Shown here piece by piece: positions 1-11,149 of a DNA stretch of 64,000 nucleotides. The number at the start of each line of letters is the position of its first letter. Positions within the stretch are counted from its first letter, which is position 1. The notes under the pieces were generated by a model. That model did not search any database. It had not been told where the DNA came from and saw nothing but the letters and a program-made list of their open reading frames with translations. The stretch is from Kosakonia sp. H02 (GTDB lineage Bacteria > Pseudomonadota > Gammaproteobacteria > Enterobacterales > Enterobacteriaceae). The position numbers were made by a program, and so were the translations under genes. The stretch spans positions 4,216,001-4,280,000 of the forward strand of contig CP131915.1 of NCBI GenBank assembly GCA_030704225.1, read 5' to 3'.

Positions 1-974
1 CCGTGGAAGAAGAGGTGTTGCAGGGCGAAGCGGTGGTGAAGGTGGAATCCGCTGAACGTCATCACGCGATGATTAATTTCTTGCGCACTACGCTGTCGTG
101 CATGCTTGGCACGCTGTTCTGGTTGTGGACCGGCTGGACTTCCGGCAGCGGGGCGATGGTGATGATCGCGGTGGTGACGTCGCTGGCGATGCGTCTGCCT
201 AACCCGGTCATGGTGGCGAAAGATTTTGTCTACGGCATGCTGTGGGCGCTGCCGATTGGCTCGCTCTACTTTCTGGTGATCCTGCCCTCGACCCAGCAAA
301 GCATGTTGCTGCTGTGTATCAGCCTGGCGGTGCTGGCCTTTTTCATCGGCATCGAGGTACAAAAACGGCGCCTGGGTACGCTGGGCACGCTGGCGGGGAC
401 GATTAACGTGCTGGTGCTCGATAACCCCATGAATTTCCAGTTCGATCAGTTTCTTGATAATGCGCTGGGGCAGATAGTCGGTGTGGTACTGGCGATGGTG
501 GTGATTTTGCTGGTGCGGGATAACTCCCAGGCGCGCACCGGGCGCACGCTGCTGAACCAGTTTGTGTCGGCGGCGGTTTCGGCAATGACCACCAACACCG
601 CCCGGCGCAAAGAGAACCATCTGCCCGCGCTCTATCAACAATTGTTTTTATTGTTGAACAAATTCCCCGGCGATGTGGCGAAGTTCCGTCTGGCATTGAC
701 GCTGATTATTGCCCACCAGCGCCTGCGCGATGCGCCGGTGCCGATCAACGACGATCTTTCGGCGTTCCATCGTCAGTTGCGCCGTACCGCCTCGCAGGTG
801 ATTTCTGCGGGGTCTGACATGAAACGCCGCCGCTACTTCACGCAATTGCTGGGGGAGCTGGAGGTGTACCAGGAAAAATTGCGTTACTGGAACGCGCCGC
901 CGCAGGTGACGGAGCCGGTAGGCAGGTTGACGGGCATGTTACATAAGTACCAACATGCGCTAACCAGCAGTTAA
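1..974 (+). CDS. aaeB: AaeB, p-hydroxybenzoate efflux pump subunit (3' part only)
   Basis: Inner-membrane subunit of the AaeAB aromatic carboxylic acid efflux pump (FUSC/aromatic acid exporter family). The gene enters the window already open, so the visible GTG at base 3 is not its start. About 323 residues are present, the C-terminal half of a protein normally near 655 aa. A block of hydrophobic segments (roughly residues 25-170 of this piece) is followed by a soluble C-terminal region, which fits the second repeat of the family. yhcO and argR lie downstream as in E. coli, but a dehydrogenase gene has been inserted between aaeB and yhcO. Confidence 0.9.
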   Translation, partial: VEEEVLQGEAVVKVESAERHHAMINFLRTTLSCMLGTLFWLWTGWTSGSGAMVMIAVVTSLAMRLPNPVMVAKDFVYGMLWALPIGSLYFLVILPSTQQSMLLLCISLAVLAFFIGIEVQKRRLGTLGTLAGTINVLVLDNPMNFQFDQFLDNALGQIVGVVLAMVVILLVRDNSQARTGRTLLNQFVSAAVSAMTTNTARRKENHLPALYQQLFLLLNKFPGDVAKFRLALTLIIAHQRLRDAPVPINDDLSAFHRQLRRTASQVISAGSDMKRRRYFTQLLGELEVYQEKLRYWNAPPQVTEPVGRLTGMLHKYQHALTSS

Positions 975-982
975 TGACAAAG

Positions 983-1008
983 CCGACGCCAGAAGCGTCG
1001 GTTTTTTT
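983..1008 (+). terminator. Rho-independent terminator of aaeB
   Basis: Perfect 7-bp stem CCGACGC / GCGTCGG with loop CAGAA, followed directly by seven T residues. It lies 9 bases after the aaeB stop and separates aaeB from the dehydrogenase gene. Confidence 0.85.
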
Positions 1009-1058
1009 ATGACTATACTTTGGGGAAGAGTCAAAAAAACCGCAGATCAGGAGGACAA

Positions 1059-2513
1059 ATGAGCTCGCAGGCATTGCAGGACAGTGCACTTTTTCAGACC
1101 GGCTATCTGGTCGATGGCGTCTGGAAATCGCTGGATACCACATTTGACGTTCTGAACCCGGCCACTGGCGAAATTGTTGCCAACGTCGCTAAAGCAGGGA
1201 AAAAAGAGACGGAAGAAGCCATTGCTGCCGCCACCCGGGCTTTTCCCGCCTGGCGGGCAAAAACCGCTAAAGAACGCTCAGCCATTCTGTATCGCTGGTA
1301 TGAATTAATCATCGAAAACAAAAGTTGGCTGGGGCGCTTGATGACCACCGAGCAGGGCAAACCCTTGAAAGAAGCTGAAGGCGAAGTGGAATACGCCGCC
1401 AGCTTTATTCAGTGGTTTGCCGAGCAGGCAAAACGCGCCAACGGCGAAATCATTCCGCCCATCAAACCCGGCTCACGTATTCTGGCTACCCGCGAACCGA
1501 TTGGCGTTGTCGCGGCCATTACGCCGTGGAACTTCCCGATGGCAATGCTCACCCGCAAACTGGGCCCGGCGCTGGCGGCAGGCTGTACCGGCGTGATTAA
1601 ACCCGCCAACAATACGCCGCTCAGCGCCTTTGCCTTGCTGACGCTGGCAAAAAAAGCCGGTGTGCCGGATGGCGTGCTCAACGCAGTCGCCGGGAGTACA
1701 TCCGAGATCAGCGATGCCATTATGGCCAGCCATGATGTGCGAAAAATTTCCTTTACCGGTTCGACCGCCGTCGGGAAAACGCTGGTGCGCAACGCCGCAG
1801 AAACGATGAAAAAAGTGTCAATGGAGCTGGGCGGCAACGCGCCTTACATCGTGTTTGAGGATGCCGACATCGATGCTGCGGTGCAGGGAGCCATCGCCAA
1901 TAAATTCCGCAATGCCGGGCAAGTGTGCGTGAGCGTGAACCGTTTTTATATTCATGAATCGGTTTATGACGCCTTTACGCAGAAACTTACCGACGCGGTG
2001 AATGCGCTGAAAGTGGGCAATGGCCTGGAAGAGGGCGTCATCGTCGGCCCGCTGATTGAAAAGGCCGCCGTGGATAAAGTGCGCGAGCATGTGGAAGACG
2101 CTGTCGCCAAAGGGGCGAAAGTGCTGGCCGGCGGCAAACCGCACGCGCTTGGCGGTAACTTCTGGCTGCCGACGGTGCTGGGCGATTGTAGCGATGGTAT
2201 GAAACTCGCTCAGGAAGAGACCTTCGGCCCGGTTGCTGCCTGCTTCCGCTTTACCAGCGAAGAGGAGGTGGTGAAACGGGCGAATGCAACACCGTTTGGC
2301 CTGGCAGCCTATTTCTATACGCAGAACTTGCAGCGGGTGTTCCGCGTTTCGCAGGCGATTGAAAGCGGCATGATTGGCATCAACGAGTGCGCAGTCTCTA
2401 CCGAGCTTGGGCCGTTCGGCGGCGTGAAAGAGTCAGGTTTGGGCCGTGAAGGCTCGGTACTGGGGCTGGAAGAGTACCTCGAAGTGAAAACCCTGCATCT
2501 GGGCGGATTATAA
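1059..2513 (+). CDS. NAD(P)-dependent succinate-semialdehyde dehydrogenase family protein (GabD-like)
   Basis: Aldehyde dehydrogenase superfamily, 484 aa, very similar in architecture to GabD (oxidises succinate semialdehyde to succinate). Visible hallmarks are the cofactor/substrate motif ITPWNFP, FTGSTAVGK in the NAD-binding region, the ELGGNAP glutamate motif and the catalytic-cysteine region FRNAGQVCVS. The start at 1059 is chosen because AGGAGG sits 5-10 bases upstream; an earlier in-frame ATG at 1020 has no such site and adds a non-homologous tail. It is a single gene with its own ribosome site, not part of a gab operon, and it is absent from this position in E. coli. The exact aldehyde substrate is uncertain. 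Confidence 0.85.
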   Translation: MSSQALQDSALFQTGYLVDGVWKSLDTTFDVLNPATGEIVANVAKAGKKETEEAIAAATRAFPAWRAKTAKERSAILYRWYELIIENKSWLGRLMTTEQGKPLKEAEGEVEYAASFIQWFAEQAKRANGEIIPPIKPGSRILATREPIGVVAAITPWNFPMAMLTRKLGPALAAGCTGVIKPANNTPLSAFALLTLAKKAGVPDGVLNAVAGSTSEISDAIMASHDVRKISFTGSTAVGKTLVRNAAETMKKVSMELGGNAPYIVFEDADIDAAVQGAIANKFRNAGQVCVSVNRFYIHESVYDAFTQKLTDAVNALKVGNGLEEGVIVGPLIEKAAVDKVREHVEDAVAKGAKVLAGGKPHALGGNFWLPTVLGDCSDGMKLAQEETFGPVAACFRFTSEEEVVKRANATPFGLAAYFYTQNLQRVFRVSQAIESGMIGINECAVSTELGPFGGVKESGLGREGSVLGLEEYLEVKTLHLGGL

Positions 2514-2558
2514 ATTATTGGGCGGCAGAAGCCGCCCCTTTGGGCAGGTGACGGAAAC

Positions 2559-2828
2559 ATGACGACCTACACGTTCGATTTTCAACATATTGCCGATCAA
2601 ACGGCTTTCTACCGGGAATTTGCTCGCCAGTTCGCGCTTGAGCGCGAGAAAGTTCACGATCTGGATTCGCTGTGGGACAGCGTGATGGATGGTGTCTTGC
2701 CCTTGCCGCTGGAGATCGAGTTTATTCATCTGCCGGAAAAACAGCGTCGTCGTTTTGGGGCGCTGATCCTGCTGTTTGATGAGGCCGAGGAGGAACTGGA
2801 AGGTGAACTGCGCTTTAATGTGCGCTAA
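2559..2828 (+). CDS. yhcO: Barstar-family protein YhcO
   Basis: Small acidic protein of 89 aa belonging to the barstar (barnase inhibitor) family, close to E. coli YhcO. Family members fold like the RNase inhibitor barstar, but no barnase-type RNase is encoded nearby, so its partner is unknown. It follows the dehydrogenase by 45 bases on the same strand and could be co-transcribed with it. In E. coli it lies beside aaeB and yhcN, which is the arrangement here once the two inserted genes are set aside. Confidence 0.85.
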   Translation: MTTYTFDFQHIADQTAFYREFARQFALEREKVHDLDSLWDSVMDGVLPLPLEIEFIHLPEKQRRRFGALILLFDEAEEELEGELRFNVR

Positions 2829-2977
2829 AAATTCTATTTTTCAGAAAATAGAGAAAAGGAGTTGTGCTAGAGTTAATTCTTAACAGGCAATAAAACCTGA
2901 GGCTTTTAATATAATTATTTATATTTGGCAATGACGGGCAATGAATAACTTCATCACTAAGCCATAGGATGGTTGGT

Positions 2978-5900
2978 ATGAATAAGATATATTCTTGTGA
3001 ATTAAAGGTATCGCTCCTCTTCTTTTCTTTATTACTCCCTTATGATTGTTTTGCGCATCAGCGATTAGCACGGTCATTAGTAAGTTATGAAATTCCCTAT
3101 CAAACTTATCATGAATTCGCGACTAATCGGGGACCCTTTTATCCAGGTGCGAGGGATATTCATATTTATAACAAATATGGCTATCCGGCTGGCATTCTTA
3201 ATAAAGCACCGATGCCAGATTTTAGTAGCGTTGATGACAGAAGCGGTATCTCTACTATTATTTACCCGCAATACGCAGTCAGCGTTCACCACAACCCCGC
3301 AACGCATTTTGCTAATCTCAGCTTTGGTAATGAGAATTATCATATGGTTAACAGGGGTAATATCCCTGGAAATGACTTTAGTATCATTAGGTTGAACAAG
3401 GTGGTGACGGAAGTCATTCCTGCTAATATTGCACCTGCTGATATGAAACCAGAAACTTTTGCCGACGTGGATCGATTTACCGCTTTTTATCGTATGGGGT
3501 CGGGTACTCAGAAAGTTGCTGATATATGGGGGCGGGGGATTGATATTCAATCGGCCTATCGTTTTTTAACGGGCGGTACAATGGGGCACCCTGAATGGGA
3601 TCCCATAGGATTATTGGTAATGTCGTCCGGAGATGTGTTTAATCCTAAAAGTGGTCCTTTAAATAGCCATGGAACGCCGGGCGATAGTGGTTCCCCTTTA
3701 TTCGCCTGGGATGCCCATCTCAATAAATGGATGGTTGCGGGCACATTAAGTCTGATTTATTTAGATAAGCCAGAGAAAAGTGCATATACGATTATACCGA
3801 ATGATTTTGTTGATGAGACAATTCGGAAGTACAGAAGTGCGCTAATCACAAACACGAATAATAATGTCCTTTTTTTATGGCGATACAGTAATTCAACAGG
3901 GGCTGGCCACTTATATGAGGGACGTAATATATATGCGATGCAGGGCCAGCAAAAAGAAGAAGCACATAACGGTCGGGATTTAATCTTTAATGGAGCCGGT
4001 GGCGTCATCTTGCTTCAGGATAACGTCAATCAGGGCTCGGGGACGCTGACGTTTAATAACAACTATGTCGTGGCCCCGCTGCTGGCACAGACCTGGAGCG
4101 GGGGCGGAGTGGATGTGGGATCTGGCGCGACAGTTACCTGGAAGGTCAATGGCGTAAAGAACGATAACCTGCACAAAATTGGTAAAGGCACGCTGAAAGT
4201 GAACGGAACGGGCGTTAATCCGGGGGGATTAAAAGTCGGCGACGGAACGGTTCATTTGTCCCAGGTCCCGGATAACCTTGGCAAAGTACAGGCGTTTAGT
4301 TCGGTGAATCTTGCCAGCGGCAGGCCATTGGTTGTGCTGCATGGTAGAGGGCAGGTCGACCCGGATTCCATTTCATGGGGATTTCGCGGCGGCAGGCTGG
4401 ACGTTAACGGGAACAGCCTGACCTTTCATCGCCTCAATGCGCAAGATTATGGCGCTGCATTAATCAATCGTGCCAAAAAACGCGCGGACATTACCCTGAG
4501 TTATCAACGAAAACCGGAGGATGTGGTTATCAATCAATGGTCATACTCCCGGCTTGGACAAATTGGGGAACTGTATGGGTACCAAAATAATGATGCCGGA
4601 ACGACAGACTACTTCTTTCTTAAAACCTCACCCTACCTGTGGTTCCCAAGAAATCACCGCAGCAATAACGACTGGGAGTTTATCGGGCACGATCGTGGGC
4701 ACGCTATACGCACCTGGTATGAGCGACACAAAGCCGCAGTATACATTTTTCATGGTCAACTGCGGGGAAACCTGAATTTTCAAAATCATGTCGATGCCGG
4801 AACTACAGGCGCGTTAATGCTGGATGGTTCTGTTGATATCTCCGGTAATTTCTCGCAGAAAAATGGTCGCCTGGTTTTTCAGGGCCATCCGGTTCTTCAT
4901 GCGTACAATCTCCCGGAAACGATAGAGAAGCTCAGAAGGCTGGGCGATAACTCTTTAAGGACTGAACCGGTTTCTTTCTACCAAACGGATTGGCAGAAGC
5001 GCGTATTTAAGCTGAACAATTTGATGCTCGATAAAGCCCATTTTGACCTCGCCAGAAATGCCTCTCTCTACGGGAATATCAATGCCAAAAACTCCGTCAT
5101 TACCTTAGGAAGCCCGACGCTTTACATTGATATCAATGATGGTAATGGGATAGCGACCGAGCCGCGGCAGGGGATCTCGATAGCCAGCCGCCAGGATGAT
5201 CTGAGTCGCTATCAAGGGCGTGTCACCCTGTCGGGCAGGTCAGAACTGAATATTCGGGAAGTCTTCACCGGTATCATTACCGGGCGGAACAGTAGAGTCA
5301 GCGTCTCGTCACGCCACGCCATTTTGAATGGTTACAGCCAGTTCAACAGTACGCCGCTCACCCTTGAGCCAAATGCACAACTTACAGCAAAAGCCGGATG
5401 GTTCAGCAGCGCCACGGTGACTGTTGGACCTTCTGCCACGCTTTCTCTTACCGGGACGCCAGTGGGGACAAGCCAGGTGATCCCGACCATGTACGCCATG
5501 AAAGACGGGACAACGTATGCACTACAAGAGGGGAGTAGTGTTCGTGTCTTACCGTTTGCCCTTATGCAGGGAGATATATATTCCCAGAATCGTGCAGTGG
5601 TTCGTTTCAATATTGATGACGACCGCCATCTGGCAAATAACCTCTCTCCTGAACATAAGAAGATGGCGACGACGCTTGCCGGCTTTGAAAACGCCTGGCG
5701 CGGGGCTATTTCTGCTCCCCATACACAGCTCAGTTTGAAGTCCACGCGTTGGGAGATGCGTGAGGATTCTGAAGTGGGAAACCTGAACGCTTCACAATCG
5801 CTGGTGGTGGTTTCTGGCAGTAAGTTCCGTACGTTGAAAGCCATGGATTTGCGCACGGATAACACCGGCTTTGTGCTGCGAACGAACCTGAAGGAGAGTG

Positions 5901-7048
5901 ACAAAATTGTCGTGCGTGACAGAGCATCCGGGCAGAGGAACACGCTCTTTCTTAATGTCCTTAAAAATCCGGGATCGCAGAAATTCAATATTCCTTTGAT
6001 TCTTGCTCCTCGCAACACCAACGCCTCGCTGTTCACTGTTAGCGGGCCAGCGACCGGTTTTAGCCAATTGCAACCGGTGGTGCAGGTCGTGCGGGCCGCT
6101 GACAGAACGCAGTGGATCCTTCAGGGGTTCAAATATATGCCCAATCCTGCGGCGATGGCCTCTGCGAAGATGTTCTCCAGTGTGGGGTACAAGAACCTCA
6201 TCGGTGAAGTTAACAACCTTAACAAACGGATGGAAGATCTGCGGGATACGAAGGGGCAGGACGGCGCATGGGGACACACTTTTAGCGGTAGCGGGGCGGG
6301 AATGGGCGGTTACGCCGACCGCTACACCTCTGTCCAGACGGGGTTTGATAAAAAACAGCGCTTGTCGGGAGCGAACCTGTTCACCGGTGTGCTGATGAGC
6401 CACACCAACAGCCAGGCCAGTGGAAGAGATTTGCGTGGCAATACACGCTCATTTGGTGGTGGTATTTACGCCTCAGCGCTAATGGATTCTGGCGCGTATA
6501 TCGACGCAATCGGTAAGTACATTCACGCCTTTGATAACTACCAGGCGGGTCTTATCGGGCTACGGGCACGGGATTATACGACGCGGAGCTGGATAGGCGG
6601 CGTGCAAAGCGGCTATCGCTATCATCTGGCAGACGATCTCTACGTCGAGCCGCAGGTTGGCGTCGTTTTCAGTACGCTCTCCGCAACCCGCCTGAAATGG
6701 CATGACAAAGGCATCAATGTGTCGATGCGCCATCAAAACACCACCCCACTGATTGGCCGGACCGGTGTAACAACAGGCAAGAGCTTCAGTGGCCGCAATT
6801 GGGCCCTCACGGCACGGGCTGGCGTGGGGTATCAGTTCGATCTGCTGACGAATGGTGAAACGGTGCTGCACGATATCTCAGGGGAAAAACGCCTTGCCGG
6901 TCAGCGGGATAAAAGGATGCTCTACCACGCAACGGTCGATGGGCAGATGCGCGAGAACCTGCGTTTTGGGCTTGAAATGGAGCGCTCTGTGTTCGGTAAC
7001 TACAACGTAAACCATGCCATCAACGCAAAGGTTAGCTATATGTTTTGA
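2978..7048 (+). CDS. SPATE-type serine protease autotransporter (peptidase S6)
   Basis: Secreted protease of about 1356 aa. The S6 catalytic triad is intact: His105 in SVHHN, Asp133 in NDFSIIRLNK, Ser237 in GDSGSPLFAWD. A beta-helix-like passenger follows. Near residues 1079-1080 is the SPATE autocleavage motif EVNNLNKRM (cut between the two Asn), leaving a 277-residue C-terminal beta-barrel ending in YMF, the standard SPATE translocator length. The start at 2978 is preferred over the ATG at 2969 because TAGGAT lies 8 bases upstream and it gives the conserved opening MNKIYS. The signal peptide is odd: after MNKIYS it goes straight to a hydrophobic core (VSLLFFSLLL), so most of the usual extended signal region is missing. 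The first kilobase is AT-rich compared with its neighbours, suggesting acquisition. The passenger substrate is unknown. Confidence 0.9.
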   Translation: MNKIYSCELKVSLLFFSLLLPYDCFAHQRLARSLVSYEIPYQTYHEFATNRGPFYPGARDIHIYNKYGYPAGILNKAPMPDFSSVDDRSGISTIIYPQYAVSVHHNPATHFANLSFGNENYHMVNRGNIPGNDFSIIRLNKVVTEVIPANIAPADMKPETFADVDRFTAFYRMGSGTQKVADIWGRGIDIQSAYRFLTGGTMGHPEWDPIGLLVMSSGDVFNPKSGPLNSHGTPGDSGSPLFAWDAHLNKWMVAGTLSLIYLDKPEKSAYTIIPNDFVDETIRKYRSALITNTNNNVLFLWRYSNSTGAGHLYEGRNIYAMQGQQKEEAHNGRDLIFNGAGGVILLQDNVNQGSGTLTFNNNYVVAPLLAQTWSGGGVDVGSGATVTWKVNGVKNDNLHKIGKGTLKVNGTGVNPGGLKVGDGTVHLSQVPDNLGKVQAFSSVNLASGRPLVVLHGRGQVDPDSISWGFRGGRLDVNGNSLTFHRLNAQDYGAALINRAKKRADITLSYQRKPEDVVINQWSYSRLGQIGELYGYQNNDAGTTDYFFLKTSPYLWFPRNHRSNNDWEFIGHDRGHAIRTWYERHKAAVYIFHGQLRGNLNFQNHVDAGTTGALMLDGSVDISGNFSQKNGRLVFQGHPVLHAYNLPETIEKLRRLGDNSLRTEPVSFYQTDWQKRVFKLNNLMLDKAHFDLARNASLYGNINAKNSVITLGSPTLYIDINDGNGIATEPRQGISIASRQDDLSRYQGRVTLSGRSELNIREVFTGIITGRNSRVSVSSRHAILNGYSQFNSTPLTLEPNAQLTAKAGWFSSATVTVGPSATLSLTGTPVGTSQVIPTMYAMKDGTTYALQEGSSVRVLPFALMQGDIYSQNRAVVRFNIDDDRHLANNLSPEHKKMATTLAGFENAWRGAISAPHTQLSLKSTRWEMREDSEVGNLNASQSLVVVSGSKFRTLKAMDLRTDNTGFVLRTNLKESDKIVVRDRASGQRNTLFLNVLKNPGSQKFNIPLILAPRNTNASLFTVSGPATGFSQLQPVVQVVRAADRTQWILQGFKYMPNPAAMASAKMFSSVGYKNLIGEVNNLNKRMEDLRDTKGQDGAWGHTFSGSGAGMGGYADRYTSVQTGFDKKQRLSGANLFTGVLMSHTNSQASGRDLRGNTRSFGGGIYASALMDSGAYIDAIGKYIHAFDNYQAGLIGLRARDYTTRSWIGGVQSGYRYHLADDLYVEPQVGVVFSTLSATRLKWHDKGINVSMRHQNTTPLIGRTGVTTGKSFSGRNWALTARAGVGYQFDLLTNGETVLHDISGEKRLAGQRDKRMLYHATVDGQMRENLRFGLEMERSVFGNYNVNHAINAKVSYMF

Positions 7049-7061
7049 GGGCTTGAGACAT

Positions 7062-7086
7062 AAAAAAGCCCCTGCAAGGCAGGGGC
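7062..7086 (-). terminator. Terminator between autotransporter and yhcN
   Basis: Perfect 8-bp stem GCCCCTGC / GCAGGGGC with loop AAG. On the minus strand it is followed by six T residues, so it terminates yhcN. It may also stop read-through from the autotransporter. Confidence 0.8.
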
Positions 7087-7113
7087 AAAAGTCGTCGGAC
7101 AGACGACGAGGGT

Positions 7114-7377
7114 TTATTTGTACAGTTCCGCTGTCACGTGGGTGTGGTCGCCCGTACGTGCTTCTACGATGCGATAGCTGCTCGCACCCGCCTGGTCGGC
7201 TTTCGCAGAGAGTTCCTGACGAATATCCATCGGGACACCGGCAATCTGTGAAACAGAGACGCTGCCTATAGGTTGCAGGTTGCTGGCCTGTTCACTGTTT
7301 ACCAGCGTGGCGGCACTTGCGCCAAAAGAGATAAGGGATGCAAGGCCAAGGGATGCGATGATCAGGTTACGTTTCAT
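7114..7377 (-). CDS. yhcN: YhcN-family (DUF1471) periplasmic protein, copy 1
   Basis: An 87-aa secreted protein of the YdgH/BhsA/McbA-like (DUF1471) family: Sec signal peptide ending ASA, then a domain with SVSQIAGVPMD and ASSYRIVEA. Family members are small periplasmic stress-response proteins; E. coli YhcN is linked to peroxide and acid stress. A good AAGGAG ribosome site precedes the ATG. A second homologue lies 101 bases upstream on the same strand, while E. coli has one gene here. Confidence 0.85.
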   Translation of the reverse strand: MKRNLIIASLGLASLISFGASAATLVNSEQASNLQPIGSVSVSQIAGVPMDIRQELSAKADQAGASSYRIVEARTGDHTHVTAELYK

Positions 7378-7478
7378 TGTCTTTCTCCTTTACAGAGACT
7401 CAACGGCAAGAAGGGTTGAACTGCTATTTTTATGCCTGGTGCCGTTAAGCGATGTTTTCATAGGGTTATCGGTAAAAC

Positions 7479-7742
7479 TTATTTGTACAGTTCTGCGGTC
7501 GCGTGCCACTGGTCGCCGCTACGTGCTTCAATGATGCGGTACGCTGAAGCACCTTGTTCTTCCGCTTTTTTGTTCAGTTGCTCGTGCATATCCATCGGAG
7601 AAGAGGAAACTGCACCCACAGAAACGGTACCGATTGACTGGCGAGATTGCGCCTGGTCTGCGCTGATGGAATCCGCCGCGAACGCGCCGAATGACAGAGC
7701 TGAAAGGATACCCATTGTTGCGATAGTTGATTTGATATTCAT
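7479..7742 (-). CDS. YhcN-family (DUF1471) periplasmic protein, copy 2
   Basis: An 87-aa paralogue of the adjacent YhcN with the same signal-peptide layout and the same core (SIGTVSVGAVSSSPMD, GASAYRIIEA, ELYK end). The start MNIKST at 7742 is chosen over an upstream extension that would add 22 charged residues before the signal peptide. A TATACT -10-like element lies at 7816-7821 on the minus strand. The pair looks like a local tandem duplication that has diverged; which copy is the orthologue of E. coli yhcN cannot be decided by eye. Confidence 0.85.
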   Translation of the reverse strand: MNIKSTIATMGILSALSFGAFAADSISADQAQSRQSIGTVSVGAVSSSPMDMHEQLNKKAEEQGASAYRIIEARSGDQWHATAELYK

Positions 7743-8121
7743 GATTTTTACCTCGTCGTATTCTTTTCTTAATTTTCTTCGAGGGCCGCGTTTCGTGACC
7801 CTCATCACAAAATCAAGTATACACTAATCACGCGAATAATTAATACCAAGCTAATTATAACTACGGTGAATTCGCATAACGTTTGTATCTTTTTATTCCT
7901 TTCAGCGATAAAAGTTTTGCTTATGGCAGCGAATTAACTAACGATAGTTAAGAAAATCATATGGATAGTGGAATTTGATTTTTCGTGCGGTGGTATCGAC
8001 TGGCGGGGCGGCATGAAACGGAAAATCGCACTAAGTGTTAAATAAAATGGGGTGGAAAGTCGGTCAAAAGAGAGAAAGCGCCGAACATTCCCCCTCAGCC
8101 TGAGCCGAGGGGAATGCGCGT
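7743..8121. other. Intergenic region between the yhcN pair and argR
   Basis: No coding potential seen. The right end holds a long imperfect stem-loop (8086-8117; arms CATTCCCC and GGGGAATG extended by GAGG/CCTC-type pairing) just past the argR stop, without a T-run, probably part of argR transcript termination. The rest is AT-rich and would carry the promoter of the yhcN pair. Confidence 0.6.
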
Positions 8122-8595
<474 letters not shown>

Positions 8596-8622
8596 TCACC
8601 CGTATATTGGCCGAGAAAACAA

Positions 8623-8656
8623 CATTATTATGCATATATATGAATTTTTATGCAAA
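8623..8656 (-). promoter_or_regulatory. Putative ARG boxes (ArgR autoregulation)
   Basis: Two adjacent imperfect AT-rich palindromes, the better one reading ATGAATTTTTATGCA at 8640-8654, against the ARG-box core TGAAT-N4-ATTCA. They lie 31-64 bases upstream of the argR start, the usual place for ArgR autorepression sites. Confidence 0.6.
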
Positions 8657-9941
<1,285 letters not shown>

Positions 9942-9956
9942 GCGCGGGCGCAATGT

Positions 9957-9985
9957 AAAACCGGAGCCTATGCTCCGGTTTTTTT
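9957..9985 (+). terminator. mdh terminator, likely bidirectional
   Basis: Stem CCGGAGC / GCTCCGG with loop CTAT, flanked by AAAA on the left and seven T residues on the right. It lies between convergent mdh and degS and can serve both. Confidence 0.85.
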
Positions 9986-9992
9986 ATGGCGT

Positions 9993-11060
9993 TTAGTTGG
10001 TCGCCGGGTATTCCTGGATCGTCACCTGCAAGGTGAGTTTTTTGTCGTCGCGCATCACGTCGACCGGGATTTCGGAACCCGGGCGGATCTCCGCCACCTG
10101 ATCCATGGTTTCGAGGGCGGAAACGGCTGGTTTACCGTTTACGGAGGTGATCACATCGTTGACCTGAATACCGGCGCGCGCGGCCGGGCCATCCGGTGAA
10201 ACTTCATTAACCACAATGCCCTGAATCGGATCGATGCCGGTGCCCTGAGCATGCAGAGGCGCAATTTCCCGTCCGCCAATCCCGATATAACCACGGATAA
10301 CGCGGCCGTCGCGGATAAGCTTATCCATAATTTTGGTGGCAAGCTGGAAAGGGATCGCAAAGCCAATACCTTCCGGCGTTTCCCCGTCGTTGCTTTTATC
10401 AAACGACAGAGTATTGATGCCCATTAATTCCCCCAACGAATTGACCAGCGCACCGCCGGAGTTACCGTGGTTGATGGAGGCATCGGTCTGCAAAAAATTT
10501 TGCCGCCCGCTGGGGTTCAAACCAATACGCCCGGTGGCGCTGATGATCCCTTGCGTGATGGTTTGCCCGAGGTTGTAAGGGTTACCGATTGCCAGTACCA
10601 CATCGCCAATGTGCGGCGTGCGTTTCGCGTTAATCGGGATGACCGGCAAACCGCCCGTGGCGTTGACTTTGAGCACCGCTAAATCCGTCAGCGAATCCGA
10701 GCCGACCAGCAAGGCTTCAAACACCCGCCCGTCCTGAAGTGCGACGATAATCTGGTCTGCATCGTTGATCACATGCTTGTTGGTAACGATGTAGCCGCGC
10801 TGATCCATGATCACGCCGGAACCGAGCGTGCGGATTTCGAGGCGATCGTGTGTGGAGCTATTCAGGCTACGGTTATAAACGTTGACCACCGCAGGTGCGG
10901 CGCGGCGCACGGCCTGGTTATAGCTGACAGGCGTTTCATCGGCGCTGTCGAACTGATGCGTCGTCAGCGGATTATTCTGGCGTAACGAAGGCATGGCGGC
11001 GATTATCAGACCACCGACCACAACACCGATTGCAACCGAGCGTAAAAGCTTCACATACAT
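9993..11060 (-). CDS. degS: Periplasmic serine endoprotease DegS
   Basis: Inner-membrane-anchored HtrA-family protease that senses misfolded outer-membrane proteins and makes the first cut in RseA, activating sigma E. It is 355 aa as in E. coli. One N-terminal membrane anchor (about residues 5-25) is followed by a trypsin-like domain with catalytic histidine in VTNKHVIND and serine in NHGNSGGALV, then a single PDZ domain. degQ lies 89 bases upstream on the same strand, the conserved order. Confidence 0.97.
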   Translation of the reverse strand: MYVKLLRSVAIGVVVGGLIIAAMPSLRQNNPLTTHQFDSADETPVSYNQAVRRAAPAVVNVYNRSLNSSTHDRLEIRTLGSGVIMDQRGYIVTNKHVINDADQIIVALQDGRVFEALLVGSDSLTDLAVLKVNATGGLPVIPINAKRTPHIGDVVLAIGNPYNLGQTITQGIISATGRIGLNPSGRQNFLQTDASINHGNSGGALVNSLGELMGINTLSFDKSNDGETPEGIGFAIPFQLATKIMDKLIRDGRVIRGYIGIGGREIAPLHAQGTGIDPIQGIVVNEVSPDGPAARAGIQVNDVITSVNGKPAVSALETMDQVAEIRPGSEIPVDVMRDDKKLTLQVTIQEYPATN

Positions 11061-11104
11061 GATGGGATAGTCATTAAAAGAAGAGCGCCAAGCATAACAT
11101 GAGT

Positions 11105-11138
11105 TATCCGGACATCACACGCGGCGGTGATGCCCGGA
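11105..11138 (-). other. Imperfect stem-loop between degQ and degS
   Basis: TCCGGACATCAC pairs imperfectly with GGTGATGCCCGGA. There is no T-run, so it is more likely an RNA-stabilising or REP-like hairpin downstream of degQ than a strong terminator. Confidence 0.4.
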
Positions 11139-11149
11139 AGCGGGAAAAC

